Both the position numbers and the translations under genes were made by a program. The notes below the pieces were generated by a model. The model had not been told where the DNA came from, made no database searches, and saw only the letters and a program-made list of their open reading frames with translations. Below are positions 26,380 through 38,089 of a stretch of DNA of 64,000 bases, one piece after another (the first letter of the stretch is position 1; the number at the start of each line of letters is the position of its first letter). The DNA comes from Welwitschia mirabilis (lineage: Eukaryota; Gnetophyta; Gnetopsida; Welwitschiales): positions 247,085,446 through 247,149,445 of the forward strand of contig JBOZIK010000001.1 in the NCBI GenBank assembly GCA_051453625.1. The letters are read 5' to 3'.

Positions 26380-28489
26380 ACATAGCTTCATACTTATTCT
26401 TATTAGTCCCTAATAAAGTAAGTGATCAACTAGATTGGAAGCCAATTGAACTAAGATAAAATAGTGATGAAAAAATGTAAATTGAGTTTCATTAAATCAT
26501 GTAAGAAAATGATATCATCAATAGGTAACTAATACAAATGCTAAAGAATTTTCCTAATCCCCCTACTTAAGCATGTCATTATAGAATAAATGAATGTTAT
26601 ACTCATATAAAAATTATAAAATGTAATCTTGATGGCTCATAAAATGAAATTATGTATGCATATTATAGAGACAATGATAATGGACTATTGTAATAAGCTT
26701 AAGTAGTGCTATCATCTAAAAAATATTGTCTTTAAATTCATTAGTATGATCAAAAAGGCAAAGGACAAGAGTAGATATAGCACTTTTTAGATGATCAGAA
26801 ACATGGATATGAAAAAACTTATGAGTGTACTACTAGATCTTGCAAGATGAATTTCATGAATTCTCGATAAATTTATTCAATAACATGAAAAAAATCATCC
26901 ACATAATCCATAATAAAGTTAGATTATGAAAGATCATAAATTAAAACATTTATGTTGATAAGTATAAAATAACACCCTGAAAGGTGTCATACCCTTCACA
27001 GGAGAAGCAAGACATCTTGAATTGCACTAGGAATGTAGAAGGAGTGTCGCCTCCTCTATCATTAGGACAACATGTGTGGAATGATAGTTATTAAATTAGT
27101 TGTTTTAGAGAGGAAGGTAAAACTAGAAAAATCTAAAAAACCAAAAAATATAGAAAAATAATAGAAAGAAAATAGAAAACAGGGAAAAGGTGAAGAAAGA
27201 GCTTAAAGAGCAACCTCATGGTGGAGAAGTAAAAGGTGATAGTATAAGAAAATACACTAAATGGAAAGAAACAATTTTCAAAGGCTCCTCAAATATGCCC
27301 GAACTCATAAAAAACTAGAACTCATTAGATCATGAAAATATATTGAAAAGAAAATAATAGTATACTATAAAGAATTATGGATATATAATAAGAAAATAGA
27401 AAATGATTAGATCCATAATATGATGCTGAAAAAGGATGAAGAAAGACTTTGAAAATCCAACAAAACAACTAAAGAAGAACAAAAATGAAAATGAACAACT
27501 AGGAATGCGAAGAAGATTGCTTTCTTACTCTAAGTACTAACCTAAAAAATTCCCTTAGAAATAATTATAAAATCACCTGCTAATGATGCATGATACAATG
27601 TAAAAATCCATAAAGTTCCACTTGAATAAGCAATGATTATGATGATGTTAAGTATGCTAATGTTATCAAATGATGAATGATAAGATAAAAAGCTATTTAA
27701 AAGTAGGAACTTACAAGCCACCATATCAAAACAATCAATAGAATCTAAAAAGTAGAGTAATCATGTGGAAGAACTAAAAATAACTAAAGGAAAATGAGTC
27801 TAAAAAACAAGCAATGCCTCTGATAACACTAGGGATATCACTGATCTCATAGCCTCGAAATGCAATTTATTTTTCCATGATGAGGGGAGTGAAACCACTA
27901 TCAGAGGAGCAAGAATCCATACAACATAACCAACTAACCCCCTAGTGAAGTTTTCACAGCTATCATATCACACTGCCAAAGGCCCCTCTCAGAAATATTT
28001 GCCCTAGTGCACTTATGGTAGGATATCATAATCATCATGTTTGAGAGATATAACATTAAACAACATGTTTTTTCTTCTATTCTTCTTCTTCTTGCTCTTC
28101 TTTTTTCTTTTGTTTTTGTTTTTTAGAATCATTTCACATGAGCACGTACTTGTAAGAATAAAAGTTAAGGAATAAGATAAGTAACAAAGTAAGAACATGA
28201 AAAAATAACTAATTTCTTATATCATTGAAAGAGAACAAAAGAACCAAGATATCTTCCTTCTAAAATGAAGTTCATAGACATACAAATGTTTGAAAATTAA
28301 ATGAATCTAATCTTATCATTGAAAATGCCCAACTAAAATATTACTAATCATGGAAACTTTATAAGTAAATACATATATCAAGTTAAGGATATTCAAGTGA
28401 TAATATGATGTTTACTTAAGGAATGAGTTAAAAAAGAATTTAGATAATGATAAAAGAAAGGTCCTCCTTATGAAGAAGGGCTTCCAAAA
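26380..28489 (-). other. Element A region between integrase and 3' LTR
   Basis: In Athila elements this place may hold an env-like frame or long untranslated DNA. I see no env-like coding sequence. It contains a purine-rich stretch (about 27110-27250), a TTC/CTT pyrimidine tract (28071-28124) and one copy of the palindromic module (about 27041-27090). The purine-rich tract expected directly beside the LTR is weak. Short open frames here are motif-free. Confidence 0.5.
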
Positions 28490-29790
28490 CAAGTAATTCT
28501 ATCAAGCTCAAGGTTTTATCATAAGATGATACATAAAGTTTTATCCTTTATTGATTAACCTTTCAGATTTCTCTAGTGGTTAGATCGAAGATTTTAACTA
28601 AGCCATTTGAGTGTATTTTTTCTATAAGATAAGGACTTAACCATTTAAAAGTTAACTTGTTATGTAAAAGGTGTACTTGGGTGTTATACAAAAGGTCAAG
28701 TCAACTAGGTTTAAACTATTTATAAATAATATTTTTATCATGTCTAAACTTGGTTTGAGTTTTATAAATGAGTTGATAATGTAAAACATGAGTATGTTTT
28801 TCATCTAAATTTTCAAGTTGGGATAGTTAAATTTTAAGATTTTCATTCAAATCGACAAGATTAAGTTAATGGGTGGATCAATAAGAATTATAGCAAACAT
28901 CAACTGGTAATACACACACACTTTACCATACATAGGTTCATAGGGTGAGAAACCTAGAGAGTTATTCAAGTAGTATGATAAGCCCAAAGAACATCATTAA
29001 GTTTAGAGGACCAAGTTTTCTTATTGATAGAAACTAATTTTTAAAGCATTTTTTGATTTCTCTATTTGCATTTTCAGCTTAACCATTGTTTTGAGGATAA
29101 TAGACATAAGCAATTCTATGTTCAACACTTGATAAAAGTAGTTTTTGAAAGAGGTGATTAATGAAATGATTTTTTAATCACTAATGATCATTAGTGAAAA
29201 ACTAAATCATTGAAAAATATGAGTTCAAAAAAAGTTGCAAATGGTTCGAGCATTATTTTTAGTAGTAAGAATAGCTTCAACTCACTTAGTAACATAATTT
29301 ATAACTATGAGGATATAACTTTTCTCATGAGAAGGTGGTGTAATTGGGTCTACAAAGTCAATTCCCCAATAATCAAAAGGTTCACATTCAAGTATGGGTT
29401 TGAGGGGCATATTATGATAATGAGTTATGCTACTACAACATTGACATGCATCACAGTTCCTACAAAAGTCAAATGAGTTTTTGAAAAGAGTAGGCTAATA
29501 GAAACTAGAGTGAAGAATTTTTATGATGGTTTTTTAGCCACTAAAATGTCTTCCACATACCCCATCATGGCAAAGTTTTAAGAATTGTAAGGTTTCCCAT
29601 TTAAGCATACATTTACACATAATTTGATCTTTGCAACATTGATAAAGATTGGGTTCATTCCATTCACAGTTACTAATCCTATGGAGAAAAGTTTTGCATT
29701 AATTATGGTTACAATGCTAAGGAGTTTTCATAGTCATACGGTAATTCATGATGTCAGCATAACAAGGAGCGACATGAGAGGATGAGGTAG
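28490..29790 (-). pseudogene. Element A integrase remnant
   Basis: Integrase inserts the element cDNA. On the complement: CRNCDACQ (about 29450-29475), the CC half of the HHCC zinc finger; CEPFDYWGIDFVDPI (about 29335-29390), matching F-D-x-W-G-I-D-F with the first catalytic Asp kept; YILIVINYVTK; and then about 29040-29140 YVYYPQNNG, a stop, and AENANREIK. This last block matches Y-H-P-Q-x-x-G-Q-A-E-x-x-N-R-E-I and keeps the catalytic Glu. The middle Asp block (I-S-D-x-G-x-x-F) is destroyed (TNDH and stops). The tail shows MYGKVCVLPVD-type residues and, near 28560-28660, a K-x-K-W-x-G-P-Y-x-V-like segment. Multiple stops are present. Confidence 0.75.
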
Positions 29791-29815
29791 CATACAGTTG
29801 TTTAATTGTAAAGAT

Positions 29816-30250
29816 TTACTCATTAGGAAAAGAGTCATTAATGGGATTTTCATCATGGGAGAAAGAAATTCGAGAAAGATGATTAGTAATACTATTATGT
29901 TTTATAGTCTTATTAATAATGGTAAGATTAAAATTTTGCATTAGAAGGATCCACCTATTAAGTTTGGTACTTGAATCATTTTTAGTTATAAGATAGCAGA
30001 TGGTTTCATGGCCTACATAAAAATTGATATGAAAACTCAAAAGATAATGTCGAAGATATTCTAAGCAAAAGATAATAGTAAACATTTCTCTCTCAGTGGT
30101 AGTATTGTTGGATTGGGTACTTGATAAAGTTTTACTAAGATAAGATATAACCTTAAAATCATTTTTTATATTTTGACCAAGAAGCCCTCCTACAACGATA
30201 TTGCTTGCATTACACATAAGTTGAAAGTCTTTATTCCAATCAGGACCCAT
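29816..30250 (-). pseudogene. Element A RNase H remnant
   Basis: The longest clean open frame of the element (144 codons), covering the gypsy RNase H that degrades RNA in RNA-DNA hybrids. Landmarks in order: PDWNKDFQLMCNASN, VISYLSKTLSSTQ, TTTEREMFTIIF, a decayed T-D-H segment reading VGHETICYL, RWILLMQNFNL, and the terminal TNHLSRI. Two active-site problems are visible: the first catalytic Asp (C-D-A-S) is Asn through AAT at 30209-30211, and the Asp of A-D-H-L-S-R is also Asn. Element C keeps the first Asp. Both changes fit G-to-A on the coding strand. The frame is open but the enzyme would be inactive. Confidence 0.85.
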
Positions 30251-30419
30251 GACAATAGGCTTATAAGAGATGTTTTCCTTGAGGGTTTCAAATGCAAGTT
30301 AGCATAAATTATTCCAATCGAATTAAACATCATTTTCAAGTAAGAAATGGGGAGGTTTACAAGTTTTAGCATAATCATGAATGAATCATCTATAACAACT
30401 AGTATGTCCAAAGAAAGAT

Positions 30420-31080
30420 ATAAATTATTTGACATTAGTTGGAGGATTAAAATTTTTAATGATATTTACTTTTCTGGGGTTCATCCTAATCCCTTATTTT
30501 GAAATGTAATGACCTAAAAAAACTCCATGTTGGATAAGAAGAAAACTCTTTTCCCAACTTAAATATAAGCCACTTTCAATATATTGATTGAGGACTTTTT
30601 CTAATCTCGTTATAGTTTGTTCAAAAGTATCATCAAAGATGGAGAAGTCGTCCATAAAAATTTTAATAGAGTCTTCTATCATATTAGAAAAGATTCTCAT
30701 CATGGCTCATTGAAAGGTTTTAGGGGCATTGCAAAGTCTAAAGGGCATTCATTTAAAACCAAAGATTTCAAAGGGATAGGTGAAAGTAGTTTTATCTTGA
30801 TTTTAACTTGCTATAAAAATTTGATTATAGCCACTATACCCATCAAGAAAATTATCGTAGGTATAACCTTAGATTCTATCAAGAACTTGATCAAGAAAGG
30901 GTAAAAGGTAATGATCGTTTTTAGTAACTTCATTAAGTTTTCTAAAATTAATGCATATTCTCCAATTTTCTCCCTTCTTAAAACTACTATTAAAGGACTA
31001 ATCCACTCACTGTTGAATATGGCATATATAATTTCAACATTCATAACTTTAATGATTTCATCTTTAATGATTTATTTAAG
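30420..31080 (-). pseudogene. Element A reverse transcriptase remnant
   Basis: Ty3/gypsy RT in two overlapping broken frames. From 31044 down: IIYAIFNSEWISPLIVVLRR, matching I-x-Y-P-I-x-x-S-x-W-V-S-P-x-x-V-V-x-K. Near 30880, in a shifted frame, comes the P-L-P-F-x-D-Q-x-L-D block. From 30703: MIEDSIKIFMDDFSIFDDTF, containing an intact catalytic FMDD (Y/F-x-D-D) box, then LNQYIESGLYLSWEKSFLL and VFLGHYIS (L-G-H-x-I-S). At least one frameshift separates the halves. Confidence 0.82.
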
Positions 31081-31559
31081 GGTCAGATTTAGTATTTTTT
31101 TGGTGTTATCCAAAAGATTTAGAATTATATTTAAAGTAGATTCTATGTTAAACTATGAAAAGAGGAATGTCATCTAAGTCTTTATGTGTCCAAGAAAAGG
31201 CATTTTTCTTTGAATTTAAGAATGGGATTAAATAGGATTCTTGTTGAAAAGTGAGGCACTAATTATTAAAGGTTTTACTTGATTTTTAGAAATAAAAATG
31301 AATTTTAATCCTTAGGGCAATTTCTTAAGTTCATAGATGGTATGCTAGGCTATCGTCTCGTATGTCATGGGGATGACAGATTTGGGATAATACTCAGACT
31401 CAAGATAGTTTATTTTAGTGGGGTCATCATATAAAGTTGGTTTATGTAGCATGATTAATCTCTCTTCTATTGGTCTATGTTATTAAAAATATTAGTTTTA
31501 ATTCATCTTTAAATTTAAACTTAGTTCCTATGTCTTTGTCAGTAGAATCAAAAACTCTA

Positions 31560-32010
31560 ATGGTAATTTATTTGTTGTCAAAATGGTATCTCATCATCCC
31601 AGATCGTGTATTAATGATGAAATGGGCAATTATAGAAAAGGCTTTTCCTAAAAGTAGTGGATATCCTCTATCATGTTCTATCTCAATTATGAAAACATCA
31701 ATGGGATAAAAAGCTTCTTCAATTTGGATAACTAGGTTTTTAACAATTCCTAATGGTTTCTTGATTAAGGTATCAACTAATTCCAAGATGATTGAGGTAG
31801 GTTCAACTCTATTTTCTCAACCAAGTCTTTTACATATGTGAAGAGGCATGATGTTTACATTTGCTCCTATGTTAATCAAAGATTTTTGAATTATTTGGTT
31901 TTCTTCTAAGATAACACTTATAATTGAAGCTTCAGGATCTTTGAATTCAGGACATTTTTGCATGACTAAGTTGGAAAGATATTGGGCAAGAAAAAATTAC
32001 CTAAGAATGA
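31560..32010 (-). pseudogene. Element A aspartic protease remnant
   Basis: Retropepsin of the Athila type, which cleaves the gag-pol polyprotein. On the complement LINIGANVNIMPLHICKRLG (about 31830-31880) matches L-L-D-L-G-A-S-x-N-L-M-P-x-x-x-x-x-x-L-G. A stop and a shift follow, then the open frame 31786-31568 with LVDTLIKKPLGIVKNLVIQI and EHDRGYPLLLGKAFSIIAHF, matching the flap and the P-L-I-L-G-R-P-F-L segment. The catalytic Asp is Asn (AAC at 31871-31873), so the protease is dead. Element C carries the same Asn. Confidence 0.82.
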
Positions 32011-32330
32011 TGGATTTTTGATTTCTTCTTATTAAATATTTTCATAACTTAGAATATTTAGGATTTTCTTGCAAGATTTTCCAAAAGAATAGGTTGATGT
32101 TGACTTCTTGCATCAAAGCTTTTAAGTATTCATCAAGGTAGGATTCGTATTCAATCTATCAAGACAAGGAGTGGATAGGTTCTTTTCTTTGTTTTATTTT
32201 GAATTATTTTTACTAGAGGCCTTAGTAGGTGATGTAGATGGAAGATTATAATAATCTAAAATCTTCACATCATCTTCCTCATTTATTTCATTATTTTATT
32301 TAGAAGTTAAAAACTCATGGGTAGGAGGTA

Positions 32331-32831
32331 NNNNNNNNNNNNNNNNNNNNNNNNNNNNNNNNNNNNNNNNNNNNNNNNNNNNNNNNNNNNNNNNNNNNNN
32401 NNNNNNNNNNNNNNNNNNNNNNNNNNNNNNNNNNNNNNNNNNNNNNNNNNNNNNNNNNNNNNNNNNNNNNNNNNNNNNNNNNNNNNNNNNNNNNNNNNNN
32501 NNNNNNNNNNNNNNNNNNNNNNNNNNNNNNNNNNNNNNNNNNNNNNNNNNNNNNNNNNNNNNNNNNNNNNNNNNNNNNNNNNNNNNNNNNNNNNNNNNNN
32601 NNNNNNNNNNNNNNNNNNNNNNNNNNNNNNNNNNNNNNNNNNNNNNNNNNNNNNNNNNNNNNNNNNNNNNNNNNNNNNNNNNNNNNNNNNNNNNNNNNNN
32701 NNNNNNNNNNNNNNNNNNNNNNNNNNNNNNNNNNNNNNNNNNNNNNNNNNNNNNNNNNNNNNNNNNNNNNNNNNNNNNNNNNNNNNNNNNNNNNNNNNNN
32801 NNNNNNNNNNNNNNNNNNNNNNNNNNNNNNN
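32331..32831. other. Assembly gap (501 N) in the gag-protease linker
   Basis: The matching interval of element C, between GGGTAGGAGGTA (to 50502) and AGATGAAAAAGACC (from 50573), is only 70 bp, so the gap length is probably overstated. Open frames crossing it are meaningless. Confidence 0.95.
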
Positions 32832-34130
32832 AGATGGAAGAGACCCTTGTGATCTTTAGTTGGCAAGTATTATTTATTGAAGCACATTTACTAGGTTCTT
32901 AATGTTGCTATTAGTTTTTTCCTCCACTTTTCTCATCCCTTCTATAGATTCTCTAAGTGGATCATTCTAATTTTATTGAAACTTAGGTTAAAAGTTGGAA
33001 TTATTAAATCTACTTTAGAATGGTTTCTATTGAGATTGCCCACTTAATCTTTGTTGGAATTATGGCTAGTTTTTAAAGTTTGGTGCTCTTTAATTAAAGG
33101 TACACACTTCCTCAAACATCTTTTCCTTACAAGTTGGTAATAAAGGGAATTCTTTTGTTCAATGGGAGTCATCTTCATAAATTTCACAAATTGAAGTTGA
33201 GATTTCATTCCTTACCACCTTTGCATTAACTATTATTTTATATATACTTCTCCAAAGTAGTAGTAAAATCCTTCATTAGGTTGATTGAGTTCTCCCTTTC
33301 TTCATCCTTATCATGTTTACTTTTTTAAAATCTTTTAGAATTTATCCTATAGCATAATTTTGTTTATTGGGTTTAGATCAAGTTTGACTTATTTCTACTA
33401 AGTTTTCTAGCATACTCCATGCATCATCTAGTCCTAAATTCAATAACTTGACTTTATAAGAAAAATTTACTAGTTGTTTTATTAAAGCATTCAATTTACT
33501 ATAAAAATAATCTACTCGCTCTTCTTTACGAAATTAATCAATAGTGTTGGAATGACTAGAAATTATAAAATATTCATAAGTTATTGCATAATCCTCATGA
33601 ATTTGTTGTTGAAAATTAGTTACTTTTTTTCTTCTCTTCCTCATGGAACTCTCACTAAGAAATATTTTAATAAATACTTATTACACTTGACTCTAAGATT
33701 TAAGACTTTTATATAGGACAGTAGCCAAGCTTTTGCTCTTTCTTTAAGTGTAACTAGAAAAATAATTATATAAGTATGGTTACTAATGCATTTCTTCCCA
33801 TTTCCTGATGTAAGCATAAGTTGTTCACTATTAGATAAATGTTGAAAATGATTTTCCTTTGGTTTCCTTGAAAAAGTTGGATAAGCACTTAAGTTTCTTA
33901 ATNNNNNNNNNNNNNNNNNNNNNNNNNNNNNNNNNNNNNNNNNNNNNNNNNNNNNNNNNNNNNNNNNNNNNNNNNNNNNNNNNNNNNNNNNNNNNNNNNN
34001 NNATTTTCCTTTGGTTTCCTTGAAAAAGTTGGATAAGCACTTAAGTTTCTTAATTCTATATCATATCCAAGAGGTAAATCAGAATGATTTTGAATTTTAC
34101 ATTTTTTAATTTGCAATTAAACCCCTAAGA
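32832..34130 (-). pseudogene. Element A gag remnant
   Basis: Gag capsid-type domain. Across frames on the complement the text gives RKSKSLATV for the usual R-x-K-A-W-L motif (about 33725-33745), then SESSMRKRRKVTNFQQQ (about 33605-33655), matching the F-F-P-x-S-x-T-x-x-x-R-x-E-I-x-x-F-x-Q segment. DYAITYEYF follows, for the E-x-L-Y-E-x-W-x-R-F segment, and LNLGLDDAWSMLENLVE near 33400-33450 for the terminal e-A-x-x-L-L-E-x-x-A block. A 100-N gap interrupts the N-terminal part, with duplicated edges (see the gap entry). Stops and shifts are common. Confidence 0.65.
33903..34002. other. Assembly gap (100 N) with 52-bp duplicated edges
   Basis: The 52 bp before the gap (33851-33902) are identical to the 52 bp after it (34003-34054), in sequence that is otherwise heavily mutated. 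The two contigs almost certainly overlap, so the Ns and one 52-bp copy should collapse. Confidence 0.95.
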
Positions 34131-34900
34131 GTAATATTTGCATTTGAGGAAGAAGTTTCTATTACAATTGGAGTATTAAATGAAGCAACTTGCTTTTGTT
34201 TTTGCAATGATTTTGATATGCTCAACATATTCGAAGAAATAATATAATGTACTTCTATACTATAATTTTCTTTTCCAAAATATGATTTTGAATAATAAAA
34301 GTAGCAAAATCTTCTTCTTCAATTCTAGAAATTTTCATACCTATGGTGTGCATACCCGAATTTAGCTCAAAGTTGAATAATCCTTTTCTGATATTTTTTG
34401 TAATCAGGTTTCATTCTCTTTAATATTTTATCTTTTTACTAGAATTTACCATATCCCTGCATGCTCAATCAACTAATAAAAAGATGAAATAAAAAATTGT
34501 AGACCGTCTTCCGCCTAGTCATGGAGATGACAAGAAGGATGATGCTCATAGTAACAAAAATATAAAGCAATAAAAATTCTTATAGAATAAAACTAAGCTA
34601 TCATTTAGGATATCATGGGAACAACAGGAAGAACAATAGTTTATTATGAAGGAAAAATAAGGAAAAATTATGAAAAATAGAACTTATTTTGAAATTTTAA
34701 ACTATCATGCCCTATGTCATTGGGATGACAAAGGAAATAACAGGATTCCTAAGAAGAATTATGGAAAATAACATTATGCAAAAATAAATCTACTTTAAAC
34801 TATACTTAAAATACAACATTAATTTACATAAGTAACTTGAATAATAGATTCAATGTACTTATCTAATTAATGATAATTCTCCTAGCTTCTTGTGGACTTA

Positions 34901-34916
34901 TCTGGTAATGGTACCA
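34901..34916 (-). promoter_or_regulatory. Element A primer-binding site
   Basis: Just inside the 5' LTR the minus strand reads TGGTACCATTACCAGA. This matches TGGCGCCGTTGCCGGG, the tRNA-Asp-type primer site common in plant Athila/Tat elements, except for C-to-T or G-to-A changes, mainly at CG positions. The 6-bp offset from the LTR end suits this family. Confidence 0.7.
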
Positions 34917-34922
34917 AAATGT

Positions 34923-36061
34923 TGTGATGTGAATATATACAATTCTAAAGCTCTTTAGGTAAACTTATAAATCAAATAAATTGTAGAAAAATACATGCTA
35001 GTATAGACACGAGTTCATCTAAATGTTGTAATCCTAACAAAGGAACTATATTTACAGTTAGAGAACTGATTTCTAAAGGTATTTTTAGTTGTTTATCTTT
35101 TAATAAGTAAAAGTAAATAATAAAGTAAATAAAATGCAAGATGAATGAAGATAAAATATAAGTGGTAATGGAATGAAATATCTTAGTTCATAATCCTTTT
35201 TTCATAAATAATAGCCTTCTTTATAACTTATATCAATTAAGAAGAGCATTCATCTAGTTCTTAATCAATATAAACTATGATATCTACAAAGTAGAATAAG
35301 GAATGCAATAAGAAAATGGAATGAAAAAGTAATGCAAATCTACTACTAACCATGATCAACCTTAACAAAGGTTTCTCTTATGATCTAGATAAATCATGGA
35401 ACTGTCACTAAATTATGATCAATGTCAATCATAAGGGACATAAAGAATGGAAATGAAATAATAATTATATTGATTTAAAAGAGTATTTAAGAACATTACA
35501 TCAACTTAAAAATATAATAACAATACCTCAATGGAAGAAACTCATCCTAATACTAAGGAAACTCATTTCTATAGCTCTAGATAGACTGCTTATTCTTCAA
35601 TCTTCTATCACAAGCATATCAGATACAAAATATGACCATCAAAATAGAGGAGGAGAAAGGTATTATAGTTTTGCATTTGAGGTTCTAGAAATAAAATCCT
35701 AAAGGCAGAAAATAAAACCCTAACAATCCACATGGGTTGCTTGACCCCATTTATAAAGTTATTTCTTCTTGAACATGCAAAAATAATTGTCATCATGCCT
35801 ATCATAAGGATGACACATGGGATGATGGTCTTCCTCTTCTCCAATCTTAAAGGTAAATCGGTCTTTTACATCATGAAGTCTTTCTTCCAAATATGCAGTG
35901 TCAAAATAGGCCTGAGAAACTACAAAAAATGCTAAGAATTACATGTTTTACTAATCATCTTGTTAAATCTCCATAGTCATCAATATTGCATCAAAACCTA
36001 TGTAAATTTCCTGCAAAAGCACTCAAAATATACCATTAAATTCCTACAAATTGGCATCACA
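34923..36061 (-). repeat. Element A right (5') LTR
   Basis: 1,139 bp, TGTGATG at one end and CATCACA at the other. Aligns to 24750-26379 but lacks about 105 bp between two copies of the palindromic module, keeping one hybrid module at about 35788-35829. Its TATA site has eroded. Confidence 0.9.
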
Positions 36062-36086
36062 ATAGTAATATAATTAATTAATTAAT

Positions 36087-37353
36087 TATTATATTATATT
36101 TTACCAATTAACATTAAACTAATATTTATCTTTTGCAAAAGATGTTAATCACTTATAGGTTTAAAGATGAAGCTAAAATTGTTGAATTTTGATTACTAAA
36201 GCAGACACTTAGAAATGAATCAAATCTAGAGGGGTTGACTAGATTTTTGATGGAGTTAATCAAACCTAGTAATAATATGCCTAAACTGAATGACAAGGAG
36301 TCAACTTGATCTATAATAGAGTTGATCGTATTTGTGAACATGTGAATAGTACTTTTAAACCAATCATCATGGGGTCGACTGGACACCTAAAGGGATTGTT
36401 TGAACTTGATATAGAAAATTGGAAATATCTTTATTAGGAATAGTGAATGACTAGACATAATGGTGGATGACCAGAGTGGGGTCAACTAGATCCTAAGGGG
36501 TCAACCAGAGGTGAAGCATAAGAAACTAGGATGACCAAAAATTTCACTCAAGTGACCAATGTAAATCACAGTACCAGATGGGATTGATTGAATTTTTAAG
36601 AGGTTTACTAGATGGAATAAAACCAAAATTTTCTATATGTTTTGTATCCATTATATATCTATTACATAGCTATTTCTAGTTATTTACAGGCATTAGAAGT
36701 GCATTTTTAGATGGAGTAAACCCTAAAAGCCTTCCAATATAAATAACAAAAAGATAGATGACTAGAGAACCTTTTTTGGACTCATGAAAAAGTACTAAAA
36801 ACTTATGATATTCACTATTGAATCTTGGCATTTGTACTCTTGATCAAGAAAGATCTATTATCTATATAATCCCTATATTTAAGATTAGATCTAGTGCTTT
36901 GTAAGTTATACATCTATAGGAGAAGAACTCTATCAAATCCAATGTATCAAGAACAAGTGATACTTGTGTATAAATGTATTCTTACCATCACTATTACATC
37001 CTCTAAATGTTGAGACTGAGCCTATAAAAGTATGTTTGTAAAGGTTATAGGTAAATATACAATATTTAGAAGAGTCAATAAAGATTCAAATTAAGCTTGG
37101 AAATAAGCGGATCATCAAGAATGGAGTAGGGGATTTTCCAAACCACTATAAAATCCTATGTGTACATTTATTAAGTATTTTATGCTTTCTGTCAGTTTGA
37201 TTACTTTGAATACATTTAGGTTTTCTTCATATGTATAATTTTATTAGCAAATTATTTTAACCAAGCTTTTAATATATAGTGAATTATTAATTTATCTTAT
37301 TTTAATATTTAGAGAGCCTATTCATTCCTTCTCTAGGATTCTGGATTCTTTCA
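36087..37353 (+). repeat. Element B 5' LTR
   Basis: About 1.27 kb, starting TATTATATTATATTTT where the 3' copy has TGTTAGATTATGTTTT (TG eroded to TA) and ending in CA. The first 600 bp hold about ten scattered copies of a short GGGGTTGACTAGA / GGTCGACTGGA motif in variable form. The end abuts the primer-binding site. Confidence 0.9.
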
Positions 37354-37355
37354 AT

Positions 37356-37367
37356 TAGTATTAGAGC
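37356..37367 (+). promoter_or_regulatory. Element B primer-binding site (initiator tRNA-Met type)
   Basis: TAGTATTAGAGC, two transitions from TGGTATCAGAGC, the initiator tRNA-Met complement used by most plant copia elements. It lies 2 bp after the LTR, as expected, and AAGG follows. Confidence 0.85.
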
Positions 37368-37399
37368 AAGGTTAAGTATTTTCTTAAATTTTAACTAAT

Positions 37400-37865
37400 C
37401 TAGACTTTAGAACCCTATAATGAATATTTCCTTTATTGAGTTTCCAAATATGTCCTTCTTAAACACCTATACATTTATTTGTATATTTTGGATGGCATGT
37501 AGATATATTTTCAAATAGATTGCAAATAGTGGAAACACAAAGGAGTTAAGTAAAAGTGATAAAAAAATAGCTCAAAATTTTGACAAAGAAAGGAGACTTT
37601 CCTTTATGGCATGTGTGATTCCTTTACAAAATTTGCCCAATACATTAAAGCATGACAACTTCAATGTAATTTATAAAAAACAGGATGAGCTAGAAGACGT
37701 CTATCAAGAGATATACTAAAAATGTAAGAAGCTAGCTAAAAGGATAAATGATTTGAATAATATTGTAAAATATCTCACCAAGGAAAAGGAGAAAATAGAA
37801 TCAAGTTTTAAAGAATCAAATCAGAAAACTCCAACCTCACTCTATAAGTAAAAGAATTATCTCAT
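37400..37865 (+). pseudogene. Element B gag remnant
   Basis: Only the C-terminal part of gag is readable. From about 37690 ELEDVYQEIY is followed by a stop, then KKLAKRINDLNNIVKYLTKE and KEKIESSFKES, an Asn/Lys/Glu-rich coiled-coil-like stretch typical of SIRE gag tails. The N-terminal UBN2-type part is not clear and the region is shorter than normal, so an internal deletion is likely. Confidence 0.55.
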
Positions 37866-38089
37866 TTTGTTAATAAATTTTTTTGTGGATCTTATAAATT
37901 AAAACAGATGCAGCAAAATTAGATATCATGAGATAGTAAGTTTTTCTCAAAAGTTACTTATCATTTCTATGGAAAAAGTGGTCATTCAAAACTTTTTGGT
38001 AATGATATAAGACTAATGTTTCTCTTAAACTCAGTTAATACTTTTATTTTTAAATTTATTTCTAAAGGAGATGGACCATGTAAGTTTAA

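Larger units (their letters stand above)
24750..36061 (-). mobile_element. Element A: Athila-like Ty3/gypsy LTR retrotransposon
   Basis: Full-span but dead Ty3/gypsy element on the minus strand. It has two LTRs, a primer-binding site just inside the right (5') LTR, and remains of gag, protease, RT, RNase H and integrase in gypsy order. The LTR tips form TGTGATG...CATCACA (left LTR TGTGGTG). The flanks are ATTGT on the left and ATAGT on the right, four of five matching, which may be an eroded 5-bp target-site duplication. The integrase tail (GKVCVLPVDV, like G-K-x-C-H-L-P-V-E) and the tRNA-Asp-type primer site point to the Athila/Tat side of the family. In the stretch I compared, the LTRs differ at about one position in five, so the insertion is old. 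The 3' part has no recognisable env-like gene. Confidence 0.85.

Noticed and set aside
28013-28198. Lys/Arg-rich 61-residue frame on the minus strand
   Set aside because: Translation of the TTC/CTT pyrimidine tract in element A's non-coding 3' region.
32315-32866. Two ~180-residue frames spanning the 501-N gap
   Set aside because: Produced by Ns in a decayed gag-protease linker.
33831-34116. Duplicated peptide and 52-bp repeat around Ns
   Set aside because: Contig-end overlap artefact, not a biological tandem repeat.
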